DNA of 58,663 nucleotides. It comes from an uncultured Siphonobacter sp. (lineage in GTDB: Bacteria; Bacteroidota; Bacteroidia; Cytophagales; Spirosomataceae). Made by a program: the position numbers and the translations under genes. Where the stretch lies: the NCBI GenBank assembly GCA_913774715.1, contig CAJYHS010000236.1:1-58663 (forward strand), in the 5' to 3' direction. The notes below the pieces were generated by a model. The model searched no databases and was not told where the DNA came from. It saw only the letters and a program-made list of their open reading frames with translations. Positions 17,282 to 26,414 of this stretch are shown here, one piece after another (position 1 is the first letter of the stretch; each line of letters begins with the position of its first letter).

Positions 17282-18511
17282 TTACTTTTTAAGAAAATAG
17301 CGAAGCGAAATACCAGAGTTATTTAAAGTATAACCAGGGTCGAAGGAAATATCACCCTTCAATTTCTCTCCCATACTCCGAGAACCCCATTCAGAATTTT
17401 CATAAGAGGCTAGAACTGAGCCTATCTGGAATGAGCCTAAGAGACCCGTAAGAGCCCAACGATCATTTATTTGATACTGAATAGCGGGAATAATGGAAGG
17501 AAATAATGCTAAACTATGGCTGGTAATACGTTCTTGTCCCTGATCTTTTCCATACATATAGGTAGCCGTTATCCGAGTATTGGCAATCAGGGATAATTGG
17601 TTAGCAATAGGTAGGTAGTATTCTTTAAACTTGTAGATTGAAAATCCTGCTGCTTTTGAGGTTATAGAGTACCCTTCTTCGTCTGAAATATACGCTGGAT
17701 TTTTACTAAAATTAGCAGTAATCCCGAAGCCTTTGGCTTGGGTAGGCGTAATAAATTTTCCCATTGAAAATCCTACATGAATGATTTGTGTATTGTTATT
17801 CAGGTAGTTGTTATTCTCATTAAAGAGAGCAGTAGCAGCGATTTCCCCAGTGACAAAACGTTGATTAGATCGATACATACTGTCACGCTTGCTAGTAAAT
17901 AGAGTTGATGTTCCGTTTTGACTTCCTATGTATTTTACCAGGCTTAACTCAAACAAATTGGAAGGAAGATTAGATTGTAAATTAACAGTAGTTTGCGTAG
18001 GCGAAATGGGGGAACGACGATGGGAAGCGTACAACGTTGCTATGTTTGTTTTAGCCTCAAAAGACCAGTCATTTTTATAAAAATAGGTTAACCCTAGATT
18101 TACTCCTGCCGATACCTGATACTGTTGGTAGATCCTATTAAGCTCCATGAATTGGAGATTGGCACTAGCTCCTACGGTTGCTTCACCAAAAAGGTAAAAC
18201 CCCGGCGTAAGTGGAATATATTTTCTATTAAAATGCTGAATCGATAAGCCAGGATTCCAATCTGTGTAATTGTAGCTTACACTCGGATTTAAAATCCACC
18301 CTTCGGCTGTATTTTCTTTGGTGAATTTACCTAACGTTATTGCAGGCGAGAAACGTAAGTAATGATCATAAGTATCAGAACCAAGAAAGGCTGTATTTCT
18401 GTATTGAAATGAACCACCAAATCCTGAAATTTTAGTATCAGCAGGGATTTGTGCAAAAAGAGAAATATTGAATAAAAGAAAACTGGAAAGAGTAGTAAAT
18501 ACTTTTTTCAT
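17282..18511 (-). CDS. Outer-membrane beta-barrel protein, paralogue B
   Basis: The product has 409 residues, a signal peptide (MKKVFTTLSSFLLFNISLFAQ, in which cleavage should follow the Ala) and the same layout as paralogue A: FTKENTAEGWILNPSVSYNY, RKYIPLTPGFYLFGEATVGA, then repeated amphipathic strands to ISLRYFLKK. By eye identity with A is about a quarter to a third, concentrated in periplasmic turns and strands, with loops diverged. This pattern fits a gene duplication followed by change of surface-exposed loops. It has its own terminator, so it can be expressed separately from A. The ligand or function is unknown. Confidence 0.8.
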   Translation of the reverse strand: MKKVFTTLSSFLLFNISLFAQIPADTKISGFGGSFQYRNTAFLGSDTYDHYLRFSPAITLGKFTKENTAEGWILNPSVSYNYTDWNPGLSIQHFNRKYIPLTPGFYLFGEATVGASANLQFMELNRIYQQYQVSAGVNLGLTYFYKNDWSFEAKTNIATLYASHRRSPISPTQTTVNLQSNLPSNLFELSLVKYIGSQNGTSTLFTSKRDSMYRSNQRFVTGEIAATALFNENNNYLNNNTQIIHVGFSMGKFITPTQAKGFGITANFSKNPAYISDEEGYSITSKAAGFSIYKFKEYYLPIANQLSLIANTRITATYMYGKDQGQERITSHSLALFPSIIPAIQYQINDRWALTGLLGSFQIGSVLASYENSEWGSRSMGEKLKGDISFDPGYTLNNSGISLRYFLKK

Positions 18512-18689
18512 AAGCTTTTTAATCGGTTGAATTACAGAAAAGCTAAAAGTAATAAGCGTTCGTTAATGGATATACGTTTTAACTGTATTTAACAATTTAA
18601 TTTTTATAAAACCTTGATTAATTGGAGAGATTGGTTTTGTTAATTACTACCACACAGGAAAAAATCTGGTGTCTATACCGCAATTCATG

Positions 18690-18697
18690 TAGTTTTG
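18690..18697 (+). promoter_or_regulatory. Candidate argS promoter -7 box
   Basis: TAGTTTTG matches TAnnTTTG 18 bases before the argS ATG. No clear -33 element is visible, so a very short leader is implied. Confidence 0.4.
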
Positions 18698-18715
18698 CAA
18701 AGTTTTTGACTGACT

Positions 18716-20497
18716 ATGAATCTCAACGAATACATACAGGGGGCTTTGGCCGCCGCTCTGCAACAGGAGTTTGCTATTGAAGTAGCCGCTGCCGATCTGG
18801 TTTTGCAGCCTACGAAGAAGGAATTTGAAGGATTTTATACCTTCGTATGCTTCCCTTACGCGAAGCAATTGAAGAAAAGTCCAGTGGAAATCGGGACGAA
18901 GCTAGGGGAATATTTGGTCGCTGAAAACGGTCCTGTTTCGGCGTTCAACGTTGTGCAGGGCTTTCTGAACCTGAGCATTTCGGATCAGGTATGGCTGGAG
19001 CTTTTCGCTACTATCCACGGGAACGAAAACTACGGTCAGTTACCTGACAAAGGCCAGAAAGTAATGGTGGAGTATTCTTCTCCAAACACGAACAAGCCGC
19101 TGCACCTGGGTCACCTGCGTAATAACTTCCTGGGGTATTCCATTGCCGAAATCCTGAAAATGGGTGGCTATGAAGTGATGAAAACCAACGTGGTGAACAA
19201 CCGGGGTATTCACATTTGTAAGTCCATGCTGGCCTATCAGTTGTTTGGTAACAATGAGACTCCTGCCACCAGCGATATAAAAGGGGATCATTTGGTTGGA
19301 AAGTATTACGTAGAGTTTGATAAAGCTTACAAAGCTCAGATTTCCGAGTTAGTAGAAGGCGGCATGGAAAAGGAGAAGGCGGAAAAAGAAGCTCCGCTTT
19401 TGAAACAGGCCGAAGCCATGCTGTTGAAATGGGAAGAGGGCGACCCCGCCACGATTGGTCTCTGGGAGATGATGAACAGCTGGGTTTACGCTGGTTTTGA
19501 CGAAACCTATAAAAAAATGGGCGTCAACTTCGATAAGATTTACTACGAATCGGATACCTATTTATTAGGAAAAGATATCATCGAAGAAGGCTTGGAAAAA
19601 GGCGTTTTCTATCGCCGTCCTGATAACTCAGTCTGGATTGACCTGACGGCCGACGGACTCGATGAAAAACTGGTCTTACGTTCCAACGGAACTTCGGTAT
19701 ACATCACGCAGGATTTAGGTTTGGCGGATTTGAAAGCAGAAGATTTTCCGATGCAAAAATCGGTGTACGTGGTGGGTAATGAGCAGGATTATCACTTCAA
19801 GGTGTTATTCCTGATCATGCAAAAACTGGGTCGTCCTTACGCATCTGGCTTGTATCACCTGAGCTACGGGATGGTGGACTTACCCAGTGGGAAGATGAAA
19901 TCTCGTGAAGGAACGGTGGTAGATGCCGACGATCTGATGCAGGAAATGAATGATACCGCCGAAGAAATGACAAAAGAGCTGGGCAAAATCGACGGATTTA
20001 CCGAAGAAGAAGCCAAAGCTTTGTATCATACGCTGGCGATGGGTGCTTTGAAATACTTCCTGCTGAAAGTGGATCCGAAAAAACGGATGTTATTCAATCC
20101 ACAGGAAAGTGTGGATTTCCAGGGTAATACGGGTCCTTATATTCAGTATAACCACGCCCGGATTCGTTCGATTCTTCGCAAAGCTGCTCAACTGGAGCTA
20201 ACGCCAACGGCCCCGGCCGCGATTGATCTACACTCCAGCGAACGCGACCTGATTTTTACGCTCAGTCAGTTTCCACAACGGGTAGAAGATGCCGGAAATA
20301 TGTACAGCCCTGCTTTGATCGCTCAGTATGCGTATGATCTGGCCAAAACGTACAGTCAGTTCTTTAGTGAAGTACCGATCTTTGCGGAAGAAAACCTGGA
20401 TAAGAAGCAGTTCCGGGTAGCTCTTTCCAAAGCCGTTGCTGAAGTGATTCGCAAAGCGATGGGATTGTTAGGCGTAACGGCTCCCGAACGGATGTAA
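18716..20497 (+). CDS. argS: Arginyl-tRNA synthetase
   Basis: This class I synthetase charges tRNA-Arg. The 593-residue protein has the N-terminal additional domain (1-110), then EYSSPNTNKPLHLGHLRNN with the HIGH-type motif HLGH at 130-133. The KMSKS-type motif is KMKSR at 393-397 in SGKMKSREGT, the form typical of ArgRS. The anticodon-binding DALR domain follows, with GPYIQYNHARI at its start and a C-terminus in LGVTAPERM, the usual ArgRS ending. It is a single-gene unit with a perfect 18-bp terminator behind it. Confidence 0.98.
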   Translation: MNLNEYIQGALAAALQQEFAIEVAAADLVLQPTKKEFEGFYTFVCFPYAKQLKKSPVEIGTKLGEYLVAENGPVSAFNVVQGFLNLSISDQVWLELFATIHGNENYGQLPDKGQKVMVEYSSPNTNKPLHLGHLRNNFLGYSIAEILKMGGYEVMKTNVVNNRGIHICKSMLAYQLFGNNETPATSDIKGDHLVGKYYVEFDKAYKAQISELVEGGMEKEKAEKEAPLLKQAEAMLLKWEEGDPATIGLWEMMNSWVYAGFDETYKKMGVNFDKIYYESDTYLLGKDIIEEGLEKGVFYRRPDNSVWIDLTADGLDEKLVLRSNGTSVYITQDLGLADLKAEDFPMQKSVYVVGNEQDYHFKVLFLIMQKLGRPYASGLYHLSYGMVDLPSGKMKSREGTVVDADDLMQEMNDTAEEMTKELGKIDGFTEEEAKALYHTLAMGALKYFLLKVDPKKRMLFNPQESVDFQGNTGPYIQYNHARIRSILRKAAQLELTPTAPAAIDLHSSERDLIFTLSQFPQRVEDAGNMYSPALIAQYAYDLAKTYSQFFSEVPIFAEENLDKKQFRVALSKAVAEVIRKAMGLLGVTAPERM

Positions 20498-20520
20498 TGG
20501 ACCTGCGAAGGCTATTTATT

Positions 20521-20560
20521 ATTAATTTCCCGAAAGTTCTAAAACTTTCGGGAAATTAAT
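20521..20560. terminator. Bidirectional terminator, 18-bp perfect stem
   Basis: Bases 20521-20538 and 20543-20560 are perfect inverted repeats around CTAA. It serves argS and the converging pseudouridine synthase gene. Confidence 0.9.
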
Positions 20561-20569
20561 ATAAGACGA

Positions 20570-21478
20570 TTACCGATTCATCAAACTGGCAAACTTCGTC
20601 GGGATCGACGTTTCAAAATGCATTTGTTCTTGGGTAATCGGGTGCTGAAAAGCTAATACCCAGGCGTGCAGAGCCAAGCGGTTAATAGGATTAGTAGCCG
20701 ATCCGTATTTTTTATCACCTACAATCGGGTGACCGATGCTTTGCAAATGTACTCGCACCTGATTTTTACGCCCCGTTTCCAGACTTACTTTCAGCATTGA
20801 GAAGTAACGATTTTGCTGAACCGTTTCGTAATGCGTAACCGCTTTCTGGCCACGATCGGCGTTTTGGGTCGAATACACCATCATCGACTTTTCGCTTTCC
20901 ACCAAATACGAAGTAATAGTATCCTCCGTTTTCTTCGGACTTCCGGAAATGACTGCCAGGTAAACCCGCTCTTTCGTCGTGGACTGCCAGGATTCCTGCA
21001 TTTTCTTCTGAACTGTTTCGCTTTTGGCGAACATCATTAATCCCGACGTTTCCCGGTCCAGTCGGTGAATAATGAAAATCTTGTTCTTTGGATTTTGCTT
21101 CTTCACGTGCTCGCTCAACATGCTGTAAGCGGTCTTTCGCTTTTCCTTTTCCGTAGCCATCGACAGAATGCCTTCCTCTTTTTCAATGACGATGAGGTGC
21201 TCATCTTCAAAAACGATTTTGATGCCTTCGTACTGTTTTTCGGCGGGAGCCTTCGTCCAGCGGATCCGAACGGCATCGTTTACCTGGAGCGGATGGTTAA
21301 ACTGAAAGGTAATCTTATCGTTCACTAGTACTTGCTTATCCCGCAGAAGTGACTTGATATTATTTCGATTCTTAGACGGGAATTTTTCTAACAAAAAAGT
21401 CATAAGCTCTGCCGGTTTAGTCACGGCAAAGCGGGTATCTTCTTTTTTTTCGTAGGCGTTACTATTCTTTTTCTGCAT
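20570..21478 (-). CDS. RluA family pseudouridine synthase
   Basis: The 302-residue protein starts at the ATG at 21478 (MQKKNSNAYE); the longer frame begins at a TTG inside the -7 promoter box. An S4 RNA-binding domain covers about residues 15-80 (SKNRNNIKSLLRDKQVLVND). The catalytic domain has HRLDRETSGLMMFAKS with the active-site Asp (about 135) and later GRKNQVRVHLQSIGHPIVGDKKYG. Members modify uridines in 23S rRNA (RluC/RluD type) or tRNA; the exact site cannot be told from sequence. The gene stands alone. Confidence 0.92.
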   Translation of the reverse strand: MQKKNSNAYEKKEDTRFAVTKPAELMTFLLEKFPSKNRNNIKSLLRDKQVLVNDKITFQFNHPLQVNDAVRIRWTKAPAEKQYEGIKIVFEDEHLIVIEKEEGILSMATEKEKRKTAYSMLSEHVKKQNPKNKIFIIHRLDRETSGLMMFAKSETVQKKMQESWQSTTKERVYLAVISGSPKKTEDTITSYLVESEKSMMVYSTQNADRGQKAVTHYETVQQNRYFSMLKVSLETGRKNQVRVHLQSIGHPIVGDKKYGSATNPINRLALHAWVLAFQHPITQEQMHFETSIPTKFASLMNR

Positions 21479-21496
21479 GAAACTGAGATTATTCTG

Positions 21497-21504
21497 CAAA
21501 GGTA
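21497..21504 (-). promoter_or_regulatory. Candidate promoter -7 box of the RluA-family gene
   Basis: The minus strand reads TACCTTTG, a full match to TAnnTTTG, 19 bases before the ATG. It overlaps the upstream TTG and so rules against that start. Confidence 0.5.
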
Positions 21505-21697
21505 GACGCTCTTGATCACTATGTCATACATTTAACACCTGCTGCCCGCTTTTTCGATGATGTAATGAGAATTAACCATCCTGAAACGCTAACCAGAGAA
21601 AACTAAGAACAGGCAACGGAAAACCACTATATTGCTGAACTAATTGACATTCTAATCGTTTACTAGTCAAACCTTATACACTTTAATCTGACTCCAG

Positions 21698-22267
21698 ATG
21701 GTAAAGCTTTTGCTTATGCTAGGAACCTTATTTACAGGCTTATTTGCGGACAAAAATGAAGTCGCAAGCCGTCCCGAGAGCTTTGCTCCGGCCAAACAAA
21801 ATTTATACGATTTTAAAGTACAGTCGCTGGAAGGAAAAGAAGTAAATCTGGCCCAATACAAAGGCAAGAAAGTAATCATTCTGAACACGGCTTCAAAGTG
21901 CGGCTTTACGCCTCAGTACGCGGATTGGGAGAAATTCTATGAAGCTAACAAAGACAAAATCGTAGTGCTAGGCTTTCCTTCCAATGATTTCGGTGGACAG
22001 GAACCCGGTTCGGAAGAAGAAATCGGTGCCTTCTGCCAGAAAAACTACGGCGTAAGCTTTCCTATGTTTTCGAAAGTAGTAACCAAAGGCGACGGCCAGG
22101 CTCCGCTTTATAAATGGTTAACTACGAAAGAATTAAACGGCTGGAATGACAAAGTTCCTACCTGGAATTTCTGCAAATATGTAGTGAATGAGAAAGGCGA
22201 ACTGACGCATTTCTTTGCTTCTAAAGTAAAACCTGACAGTCCAGAATTTCTGGAAGCGATCAAGTAA
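21698..22267 (+). CDS. Glutathione peroxidase family protein (Cys type), probably exported
   Basis: This 189-residue thiol peroxidase reduces hydroperoxides. The catalytic tetrad is visible: C68 in NTASKCGFTPQY, Q101 in FGGQEPGS, and W156/N157 in VPTWNFCKY. Cysteine replaces selenocysteine, as in most bacteria, and such enzymes usually take electrons from thioredoxin rather than glutathione. The first 17 residues (MVKLLLMLGTLFTGLFA) form a signal-like hydrophobic segment, and the domain begins only at about residue 37, so periplasmic export is likely. The gene has a perfect 20-bp terminator. Confidence 0.92.
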   Translation: MVKLLLMLGTLFTGLFADKNEVASRPESFAPAKQNLYDFKVQSLEGKEVNLAQYKGKKVIILNTASKCGFTPQYADWEKFYEANKDKIVVLGFPSNDFGGQEPGSEEEIGAFCQKNYGVSFPMFSKVVTKGDGQAPLYKWLTTKELNGWNDKVPTWNFCKYVVNEKGELTHFFASKVKPDSPEFLEAIK

Positions 22268-22277
22268 GCAGACTTTT

Positions 22278-22320
22278 CCTAACTAAAACTGCCAGCCTTA
22301 GGCTGGCAGTTTTAGTTAGG
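22278..22320 (+). terminator. Terminator of the glutathione peroxidase gene, 20-bp perfect stem
   Basis: Bases 22278-22297 and 22301-22320 are perfect inverted repeats around TTA. The right arm contains TTTTAGTT rather than a pure T-run. Confidence 0.85.
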
Positions 22321-22341
22321 GGCTAATCCATTTCAATATCT

Positions 22342-22349
22342 TAATTTTG
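22342..22349 (+). promoter_or_regulatory. Candidate menA promoter -7 box
   Basis: TAATTTTG matches TAnnTTTG, 47 bases before the chosen menA ATG. It overlaps the upstream in-frame GTG, so that GTG is not the start. Confidence 0.45.
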
Positions 22350-22396
22350 TGCGAAGGGCTATCGAAAGCCTCACCGTTACTAACTCCAATTTGAAT

Positions 22397-23290
22397 ATGC
22401 GTTCCTGGCTTTCGGCGGCTCGTCCTCGTACACTGCCTTTGTCTCTTTCCTGCATCCTGATGGGCAGTTTTCTTTCCGCTGCTCAGGGTGGTTTTCGCTG
22501 GTCGGTTTTTGGACTGGCCGTTCTCACTACTGTTTTGTTACAGGTATTATCCAACTTCGCCAACGATTATGGCGATAGCATTTCAGGTCTGGATAACGAT
22601 GAGCGGAAAGTAGCAACCCGAGCCGTTCAGACCGGAGCTATCACAAAAGAGCAAATGCGAAAAGCCATTATCCTCTTTTCCGTATTAACCTTCGCAGCTG
22701 GAATAGGGCTACTTTACATAGCCTTAGAGGGTGGTACTGCTCAGGAGTTTTTATATTTCCTAGGCCTGGGTGTTCTCTCCATCATTGCTGCGATTACGTA
22801 TACCGTAGGTAAAAAGCCGTATGGATATGCTGGTTTGGGAGATATATCGGTACTGATCTTTTTCGGTTGGGTAGGGGTTTTGGGAACCTATTATCTGCAT
22901 ACCCGCTCACTCGACTGGAGTATTTTATTACCTGCCACAAGTTGCGGAGCCTTTGCCGTGGGCGTGTTGAATATCAACAACATCCGGGATATTGATAATG
23001 ACCGCCGCAATGGTAAGAATTCAATTCCTGTTCGTCTGGGAGCGGCAAAAGCCAAAGTATATCATTGGTTCTTATTAACGGGTGGGTTAGTATGTGCGAT
23101 TGCCTACGTCCTGTTATTCCACCCGAACTGGAGCAGTTACCTGTTTTTACTAACGCTGCCCTTATTCTGGAAAATCGCCAGTGGCGTTCAAAAGGGTCAA
23201 AAACCCGAAGAGATTGATCCTTACCTGAAGCGTATGGCTCTTTCAACCTTATTATTCGTCATTCTTTTTGGCGTAGGACAGCTTTTATAA
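22397..23290 (+). CDS. menA: 1,4-dihydroxy-2-naphthoate polyprenyltransferase
   Basis: MenA attaches the isoprenoid chain to dihydroxynaphthoate in menaquinone synthesis, in the inner membrane. The protein has 297 residues from ATG 22397 (MRSWLSAARPRTLPLSLSC). The first Asp-rich motif, NFANDYGDSISGLDNDER (about 55-72), binds the prenyl diphosphate through Mg2+. A second polar motif, NNIRDIDNDRRNGKNS, lies near residue 195. Eight or nine hydrophobic segments are visible. The UbiA superfamily includes other enzymes, but ARPRTLPLS and GxDNDERKVATRAV are typical of MenA. No other men gene is in the window. Confidence 0.94.
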   Translation: MRSWLSAARPRTLPLSLSCILMGSFLSAAQGGFRWSVFGLAVLTTVLLQVLSNFANDYGDSISGLDNDERKVATRAVQTGAITKEQMRKAIILFSVLTFAAGIGLLYIALEGGTAQEFLYFLGLGVLSIIAAITYTVGKKPYGYAGLGDISVLIFFGWVGVLGTYYLHTRSLDWSILLPATSCGAFAVGVLNINNIRDIDNDRRNGKNSIPVRLGAAKAKVYHWFLLTGGLVCAIAYVLLFHPNWSSYLFLLTLPLFWKIASGVQKGQKPEEIDPYLKRMALSTLLFVILFGVGQLL

Positions 23291-23381
23291 GGTGAGATAT
23301 ACCATTGCCACAGGATTGAAAGATAATTCATCTAATTTTCAGAACTATGTTAAAAAAGCCTCTTCATTGGGGCTTACTTTT

Positions 23382-23389
23382 TACATTTG
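23382..23389 (+). promoter_or_regulatory. Candidate promoter -7 box of the TPR gene
   Basis: TACATTTG is a full match to TAnnTTTG, 76 bases before the ATG of the TPR gene. A TTG lies upstream but at a short spacing. Confidence 0.4.
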
Positions 23390-23465
23390 TATTTAGCCCA
23401 GACTTTATACTCGTTCGATAGCCCTATATCATTCTATTAAAGTATTAACTATTGATTGGAGCTTA

Positions 23466-24797
23466 ATGAAAAGACTTTTCCTTTCTATTATTCTTAGTTT
23501 AGTATTTATTCCGATTGCCAGGTCTCAAACCCCAGCTGAATTTTTTAATCGAGGTGTTCAAAAAAGTAAAAGCCAAGATTTTAAAGGTGCCCTGGCGGAG
23601 TTCAACCAAGTAATTACCATGTCTCCCGAAAATCCTCAGGCATACTACAACCGAGGACTATGTAAGGCTTTGTTGGAAGATTATTCTGGATCCATTCAGG
23701 ATTACGATAAAGCCATTGCGTTAAAGGCAGACTATTACGATGCGTTATTGGCTCGTGGTGACAGTCGCGACCGGCAAGACCAGACGCAGGCAGCTCTTAG
23801 TGATTTGAGTAAGGCGGTAGAAATGGATGCTACCGATAGCCGGGCTTATTTGAAGCGGGGTATGCTTCGGAGCCGTCTTCAATATTATCAGGCAGCCATT
23901 CAGGACTTTAACTACGTTATTGAACTGGATCCGGAAAATGCTCAGGCGTTCTACGCCAGAGGAATGTGCCGGACGAAGTTGGGCGATTACGAATCTGCGT
24001 TAAAAGACTTTACGCAAGTCGTGCAGACGAATGACCGATTAGCTCACGTCTTTACGGCCCGAGCGGCTACGTATGCCAAGTTAAACAACTACCGGGCTAG
24101 CGTAGACGACTATACGCGTGCCATTGCTCTGGATAACGAGAATGTAGGAGCTTATAATCAGCGGGGTTTTGCCAAATACCAGACTCATGATTACGTAGGA
24201 GCTTTAGCCGATTTTGATAAGGCATTAGCGTTGGATCCTCAAAATATGGCTGCTTATTATGGTAGAGGATTGGTTAAAACCAGAAATGGAGCATCCCGCG
24301 AATCCATCGATGACTTAACCAAAGCCATTGAAATGGACAATCCAGCGGAAGCTAAAGTTGCTTTTACTGGACTTATTACCAAAAACGTACTCGATAACTT
24401 GAGAGCTGCTATCGTTGATAATGGCCGTTTCATTGAGCTGTCTGAGGACCGAACGGAAGCGTATTATGTACGTGGGATCAGTAAATTTCGAGCAGGGGAT
24501 CATAAAGCGGCTATTGCCGACTTATCCAGAGCTATTGAATTGAATCCTCTTTTTTCGGATGCGTATTTTAGTCGTGCTTTGTCCCGTTCGGCTTCGAATG
24601 ATCAGCTCGGAGCTATTCAGGACTGCTCCAATGCCATTCGTTTTAATGCCCGTTATGGAGAAGCGTATTACATGCGGGGCTTAATTCGGTATAGTCAGGG
24701 CGACGAAGTAAACGGCTGTCAGGATTTGACAAAAGCGGTAGAATTGGGATATAAACTAGCCGTTGCGGCTCAAAAGCAATATTGTCAGAAAAAATAA
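23466..24797 (+). CDS. Secreted TPR-repeat protein
   Basis: The 443-residue protein has a signal peptide (MKRLFLSIILSLVFIPIARS, cleaved before QTPAE). After it come about twelve 34-residue tetratricopeptide repeats covering nearly the whole chain, for example NPQAYYNRGLCKALLEDYSG and NAQAFYARGMCRTKLGDYES. TPR solenoids bind other proteins. No enzymatic domain is present, so the protein should be a periplasmic or outer-membrane-associated scaffold. Its partner is not evident: the neighbours are menA and a converging AMP nucleosidase gene. Confidence 0.88.
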   Translation: MKRLFLSIILSLVFIPIARSQTPAEFFNRGVQKSKSQDFKGALAEFNQVITMSPENPQAYYNRGLCKALLEDYSGSIQDYDKAIALKADYYDALLARGDSRDRQDQTQAALSDLSKAVEMDATDSRAYLKRGMLRSRLQYYQAAIQDFNYVIELDPENAQAFYARGMCRTKLGDYESALKDFTQVVQTNDRLAHVFTARAATYAKLNNYRASVDDYTRAIALDNENVGAYNQRGFAKYQTHDYVGALADFDKALALDPQNMAAYYGRGLVKTRNGASRESIDDLTKAIEMDNPAEAKVAFTGLITKNVLDNLRAAIVDNGRFIELSEDRTEAYYVRGISKFRAGDHKAAIADLSRAIELNPLFSDAYFSRALSRSASNDQLGAIQDCSNAIRFNARYGEAYYMRGLIRYSQGDEVNGCQDLTKAVELGYKLAVAAQKQYCQKK

Positions 24798-24822
24798 AGA
24801 GGTTGTAATTAACAACCTCTTT
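24796..24822. terminator. Bidirectional terminator between the TPR gene and the AMP nucleosidase gene
   Basis: AAAGAGGTTGT pairs with ACAACCTCTTT around a 5-nt loop. It lies across the stop of the TPR gene and before the converging gene's end. Confidence 0.8.
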
Positions 24823-24837
24823 GAGAATCACTTTAGA

Positions 24838-25611
24838 TTATTCGAAACGTAAGTGTTTCACAGAAGCCCCTGACTGAGCCAGTTCTTCGAGGGAATCAAT
24901 GCCAATCTGAAGGTGTTTCTCTACGAACTGCGAAGTAACCTTCTTATCACTCTCTTCCGTTTTTACTCCTTCGGGAATCATTGGGTTATCGGAGACCAGT
25001 AATAATGCTCCGTGTGGAATCTGGTTGATGAAACCGACGGCAAAGATGGTCGCCGTTTCCATATCAACTGCCATTGCCCGAGTATTGCGGAGGTATTCCT
25101 TGAATGTTTCATCGTGCTCCCATACGCGTCGGTTAGTCGTGTAAACCGTTCCCGTCCAGTAATCCATACCATTTTTCACGATCATGGACGAAACGGCCCG
25201 TTGCAAACGGAAAGAGGGCAGAGCAGGAATTTCGGGAGGCATATAATCATTACTCGTACCTTCGCCGCGGATGGCTGCAATAGGTAACACCAGATCACCC
25301 AGTTGCGTATGTTTTTTCAATCCGCCACATTTGCCTAAAAACAACACGGCTTTGGGCTGAACGGCTGAAAGTAGATCCATAATGGTTGCAGCAACCGGAC
25401 TACCCATGCCAAAATTGATAATCGTAATTTGTCCGGCAGAGGCTGTTTGCATGGCTTTCCCAACGCCACGGATTTCAACGCCGTAACGCTCGGCGAACAT
25501 TTCAACGTAATTATGGAAGTTCGTTAAAAGAATATAAGGTCGAAATTCTTCTAGGGGCGTTCCCGTATAGCGAGGAAGCCAGTTGCTTACTATTTCTTCT
25601 TTTGTTTTCAT
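24838..25611 (-). CDS. amn: AMP nucleosidase
   Basis: This enzyme splits AMP into adenine and ribose 5-phosphate and so helps set adenylate levels. The 257-residue protein is the short form found in Bacteroidota; the E. coli Amn has an extra N-terminal regulatory domain. The nucleoside phosphorylase fold is visible: IINFGMGSPVAATIMDLL (about 72-89), VLFLGKCGGLKKHTQLGDLVLP, and AMAVDMETATIFAVGF (about 185-200), whose Glu binds the ribose. LLVSDNPMIPEGVKTEESDK follows near the C-terminus. A plain nucleoside phosphorylase is less likely given the SDNPM segment. Confidence 0.88.
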   Translation of the reverse strand: MKTKEEIVSNWLPRYTGTPLEEFRPYILLTNFHNYVEMFAERYGVEIRGVGKAMQTASAGQITIINFGMGSPVAATIMDLLSAVQPKAVLFLGKCGGLKKHTQLGDLVLPIAAIRGEGTSNDYMPPEIPALPSFRLQRAVSSMIVKNGMDYWTGTVYTTNRRVWEHDETFKEYLRNTRAMAVDMETATIFAVGFINQIPHGALLLVSDNPMIPEGVKTEESDKKVTSQFVEKHLQIGIDSLEELAQSGASVKHLRFE

Positions 25612-25742
25612 ACCTTTCTTGTATCACTTTTATAAATCAGGCAAGTATACGAGTTCTGATTTATTTGGGATGTTACTAATGAGTAAAATTCAGCAAATTT
25701 AATATAAAGATATTATACGACCAAAATAAAGACCTTGAAGTT

Positions 25743-26186
25743 ATGATTGATCTTAATTTGCCCTCCTACGATTTTCAGGCTCGGAAAACCGAAGAAGGGT
25801 ATTCTATTTTCTGTATCTTACGTAAGAAATGGCTGGTACTAACGCCTGAAGAATGGGTGCGTCAGCATTTTGTTCATTTACTGACCAGTCATTATGCATA
25901 CCCTAAAAGTTTATTAAAAATTGAAGGAGGCTTAAGCTTAAACCGGACATCCAAACGTTCGGATCTGGTGATGTATAACCGCGATGGCCTGCCCTTTTTA
26001 CTCGTAGAATGCAAGGCTCCCGATGTGAAAATCACGCCATCCGTACTGGAACAGGCTATGCGGTATAACCACATTATCAAAGCACCCTATCTGGCCCTGA
26101 GTAATGGAATGGATCATTTCATATTCCAGTTAGACGAACAGGGGAAGCTGGAACGATTGGAAGATGTTCCGGCGTTTGGGAACTAG
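25743..26186 (+). CDS. Stand-alone type I restriction HsdR N-terminal (PD-(D/E)XK) domain protein
   Basis: This 147-residue protein is a single HSDR_N_2 domain. The nuclease-type core is visible in TSKRSDLVMYNRDGLPFLL followed by VECKAPDVKI (catalytic-type D, then ExK, about residues 75-96). No helicase part, HsdM or HsdS gene is nearby, and such solo proteins are common in Bacteroidota, so this is probably not a restriction enzyme but a stand-alone nuclease-fold protein of unknown role. It precedes the next gene on the same strand by about 230 bp. Confidence 0.85.
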   Translation: MIDLNLPSYDFQARKTEEGYSIFCILRKKWLVLTPEEWVRQHFVHLLTSHYAYPKSLLKIEGGLSLNRTSKRSDLVMYNRDGLPFLLVECKAPDVKITPSVLEQAMRYNHIIKAPYLALSNGMDHFIFQLDEQGKLERLEDVPAFGN

Positions 26187-26414
26187 AGCAATTGGGAGGC
26201 AAATTATAATTTTTTAATAAACTGTTAGATTTTCCAGGAATAGAAACAAAAGTCAGTAGGGTAGGTATAATGGTTTAGCAAGAAACCGTTTTTATTATTG
26301 ACACGGTAAACCGTTAGGGTCTAACTTAGATGCTGAAACAAGGGACAACGAGCTCTGTTGAATCCGTGGCTAGGACCTAGCGGACTGGAAATAACAGAAA
26401 TCACCGGTTTAATT

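Noticed and set aside
25743-26186. Restriction-modification system suggested by the HsdR_N domain
   Set aside because: There is no helicase part, methylase or specificity gene nearby; a lone domain of this type is common in this phylum.
26358-26414. Longer start (TTG) of the 489-aa protein
   Set aside because: The added 19 residues do not look like part of the fold, and an ATG at 26415 precedes the first conserved block.
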